Assembly: GCA_964542765.1 (NCBI GenBank)
Contig: CAZIVO010000131.1
Span: forward strand, 1 to 8,971
DNA length: 8,971 bases
Reading direction: 5' to 3'
From: CAZIVO01 sp964542765
Lineage (GTDB): Bacteria; Planctomycetota; UBA1135; UBA2386
Shown here: piece by piece, positions 7,662 through 8,971 of the stretch
Numbering within the stretch: position 1 is the first letter of the stretch
Layout of the letters: each line of letters begins with the position of its first letter
Notes under the pieces: model-generated
The model's input: the letters and a program-made list of their open reading frames with translations, nothing else
What the model was told of the DNA's origin: nothing
Database searches by the model: none
Program-made: the position numbers and the translations under genes

Positions 7662-8447
7662 GTGACCTACGAAGATCTCGAGAGCCTCGAAGTCGAACGC
7701 CAGGGAGCGGTGATGCATGTGCGGCTGAACCGGCCCGAGGTGCGCAACGCCTTCAACGGCGTCGTCGTCGAGGAACTCGGTCGAGTCTTTCGTCAGTTCG
7801 ACAAGGACGACGAGATCCGCGTCGTCCTGCTCTCGGGCAAGGGCAAGAGCTTCAGCGCCGGCGCCGACCTGACCTGGATGGCCGAACAAGCCCAGTTGCC
7901 ACGAGCCGAGAACGCCGCCGGCGCCGCCGAGATGGCCAACATGTTCCTGGCGATCGCACGATGTAGCAAGCCGGTGGTGGCCAGGATTCATGCACATGCG
8001 CTGGGCGGTGGAACCGGACTGGCGGCGAGCGTCGACATCGCGCTCTGCACCGAGGAAACGATCTTCGGCTTGACCGAGGTCAAGCTGGGGATCGTGCCGG
8101 CGGTGATCTCTCCCTTCGTATTGCAAAAGATCGGCGTCGGTCGGGCGCGCACCCTGTTCTTGACGGGCGAACGCTTCGATGGCCGGGAGGCCGAACGGAT
8201 CGGCCTGGTGCACCGAGCCGTGCCGGAATCCGAACTCGATGCCTGTGTCGACGCGACCATCGAACAGCTGCTGAGTTCGGGTCCCGCCGCCATCGAAAGC
8301 GCCAAGAAACTCATCGGAACGGTGGCGCCGCTTTCCCTCGAAAGCGCCATCGCCGTGACCTCCGAGTGGATCGCTGACCTGCGCGCCACTCCCGAAGCTC
8401 GAGAAGGGATGAGTGCCTTCCTGGAGAAGCGCGAGCCCAACTGGTAA
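7662..8447 (+). CDS. liuC: Enoyl-CoA hydratase/isomerase family, probable methylglutaconyl-CoA hydratase
   Basis: Crotonase-fold protein of 261 residues, full family length, probably hydrating 3-methylglutaconyl-CoA to HMG-CoA, the step after the carboxylase encoded by liuB. The GTG start at 7662 has GAGGGT 11 nt upstream; no better in-frame start precedes it. Visible features are L-N-R-P-E-V-R-N-A-F-N at 22-32, the CoA/oxyanion segment F-S-A-G-A-D-L-T-W-M at 64-73, the second oxyanion segment L-G-G-G-T-G-L-A at 114-121, and T-E-V-K-L-G-I-V-P-A-V-I-S-P at 138-151. A-D-L-x-W-M and P-A-V-I-S-P are characteristic of LiuC-type hydratases as I know them. Against rat mitochondrial enoyl-CoA hydratase, E139 matches Glu164, while Glu144 is replaced by G119, a pattern I recall in bacterial LiuC. 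The related AtuE (citronellol pathway) is the main alternative. A methyltransferase gene starts 67 bp downstream. Confidence 0.88.
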   Translation: MTYEDLESLEVERQGAVMHVRLNRPEVRNAFNGVVVEELGRVFRQFDKDDEIRVVLLSGKGKSFSAGADLTWMAEQAQLPRAENAAGAAEMANMFLAIARCSKPVVARIHAHALGGGTGLAASVDIALCTEETIFGLTEVKLGIVPAVISPFVLQKIGVGRARTLFLTGERFDGREAERIGLVHRAVPESELDACVDATIEQLLSSGPAAIESAKKLIGTVAPLSLESAIAVTSEWIADLRATPEAREGMSAFLEKREPNW

Positions 8448-8514
8448 CCCCCCCGCGCAGGGGAACCACCGATCGCCTCGCCCGAAACGAACCCGTGCAA
8501 ACCCACACCGCAAC

Positions 8515-8971
8515 GTGAAGAGTCGACCCGCATACCTGCCGGCCCTGCGCTTTCACGCCCTGACCGCCCTCTACGATCCGCTGGTCCGGTGGGCGACCCG
8601 CGAAGCCACCTTCAAGCGCGCCCTTCTGGAGCGAGCGCAGATCGAGGCCGGGCACAAGGTGCTCGATCTCGGCTGTGGAACCGGGACCCTGGCCGTGGCG
8701 ATGGCTCGCGCTCACCCGGATTCGGACATCTGGGCCGTCGATGCCGATCCAGCCATGCTTGCTCGCAGCCGCGCAAAGGCGGAGCGGGCGGGTGTGCAGC
8801 TGACCGGCGGCCAGGCCATGGCGGATAGATTGCCCTTCGGTGACGCCTGCTTCGATCGCGTCCTCTCGAGCCTTCTGTTCCACCACCTCCTGCCGAAAGA
8901 AAAGCGGTGCGCGCTCGGCGAGATTCGCCGGATCTTGAAGCCCGGCGGCGAACTCTTGCTGGCCGACTGGA
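8515..8971 (+). CDS. Class I SAM-dependent methyltransferase (partial, 3' end outside window)
   Basis: The first 152 codons of a soluble methyltransferase are present; the frame is still open at the right edge. The GTG at 8515 (V-K-S-R-P-A-Y-L-P-A) is the chosen start: it lies shortly before the typical Y-D-P-L-V entry helix and no better in-frame start follows the liuC stop, though it has no evident Shine-Dalgarno. SAM-binding features are motif I V-L-D-L-G-C-G-T-G-T at 49-58, an acidic loop A-V-D-A-D-P at 74-79 (D76 likely contacts the ribose), A-D-R-L-P-F at 103-108, and the post-motif segment L-K-P-G-G-E-L-L-L-A-D at 141-151. The pattern resembles UbiE-like and Methyltransf_11 families. 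Substrate unknown. It may be in one transcript with liuC, with no pathway link evident from the sequence. Confidence 0.88.
   Translation, partial: MKSRPAYLPALRFHALTALYDPLVRWATREATFKRALLERAQIEAGHKVLDLGCGTGTLAVAMARAHPDSDIWAVDADPAMLARSRAKAERAGVQLTGGQAMADRLPFGDACFDRVLSSLLFHHLLPKEKRCALGEIRRILKPGGELLLADW

Noticed and set aside
6207..8513. Very long minus-strand open frame (768 codons) antisense to the MATE and liuC genes
   Set aside because: Its translation is rich in Gly, Gln, Asp, His, Glu and Arg with no family signature. It is the mirror of two clearly recognised genes in high-GC DNA, where antisense stops are rare.
8448..8514. CCCC/GGGG pairing after liuC as a terminator
   Set aside because: Short stem, no T-run, and the next gene starts 67 bp on in the same direction; not supportable.

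Overview
The window is high-GC bacterial DNA, about 9 kb, with protein-coding genes on both strands and one scaffold gap of 100 Ns. The organism looks like an environmental, Gram-negative-type bacterium. The best taxonomic clue is the secreted Kelch-repeat protein. Its C-terminal domain (an F-G-S-G-C entry, an L-P-L-D-L-G-P-L-G-x-P-G-C core, an N-P-L-G-x-x-x-S-N-A ending) is a layout I associate with marine Planctomycetota. This placement is recalled from family knowledge, not tested.

Left part, minus strand (1-2600). A YdeI/OmpD-associated family gene (DUF1801 plus OmdA domains, 1998-2600) lies upstream of a membrane-anchored sulfatase/LTA-synthase-like phosphotransferase (222-1916). The second gene is interrupted by the gap at 1422-1521. 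Positions 1-221 hold no convincing gene.

Middle and right, plus strand (2752-end). The first gene is a methylcrotonyl-CoA carboxylase beta subunit (liuB/mccB type, 2752-4362), divergent from the YdeI-like gene. Next come a decayed 3' end of a Kelch-family paralogue (about 4381-4517), an intact secreted six-blade Kelch protein (4636-6021) and a MATE-family efflux transporter (6222-7583). They are followed by a methylglutaconyl-CoA hydratase-like crotonase (liuC type, 7662-8447) and a class I SAM-dependent methyltransferase that runs off the right edge (8515-8971).

liuB and liuC catalyse consecutive steps of leucine degradation (3-methylcrotonyl-CoA to 3-methylglutaconyl-CoA to HMG-CoA) and in many bacteria sit side by side. 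Here about 3.3 kb of apparently unrelated sequence lies between them: the Kelch gene, the Kelch remnant and the MATE gene. The biotin-carboxylase alpha subunit, isovaleryl-CoA dehydrogenase and HMG-CoA lyase are not in the window. The most notable structure is the Kelch remnant next to the intact gene, which points to gene duplication and loss, or insertion, just downstream of liuB. I found no CRISPR array, no rRNA or tRNA, no transposase, and no defence or biosynthetic system that I could support.
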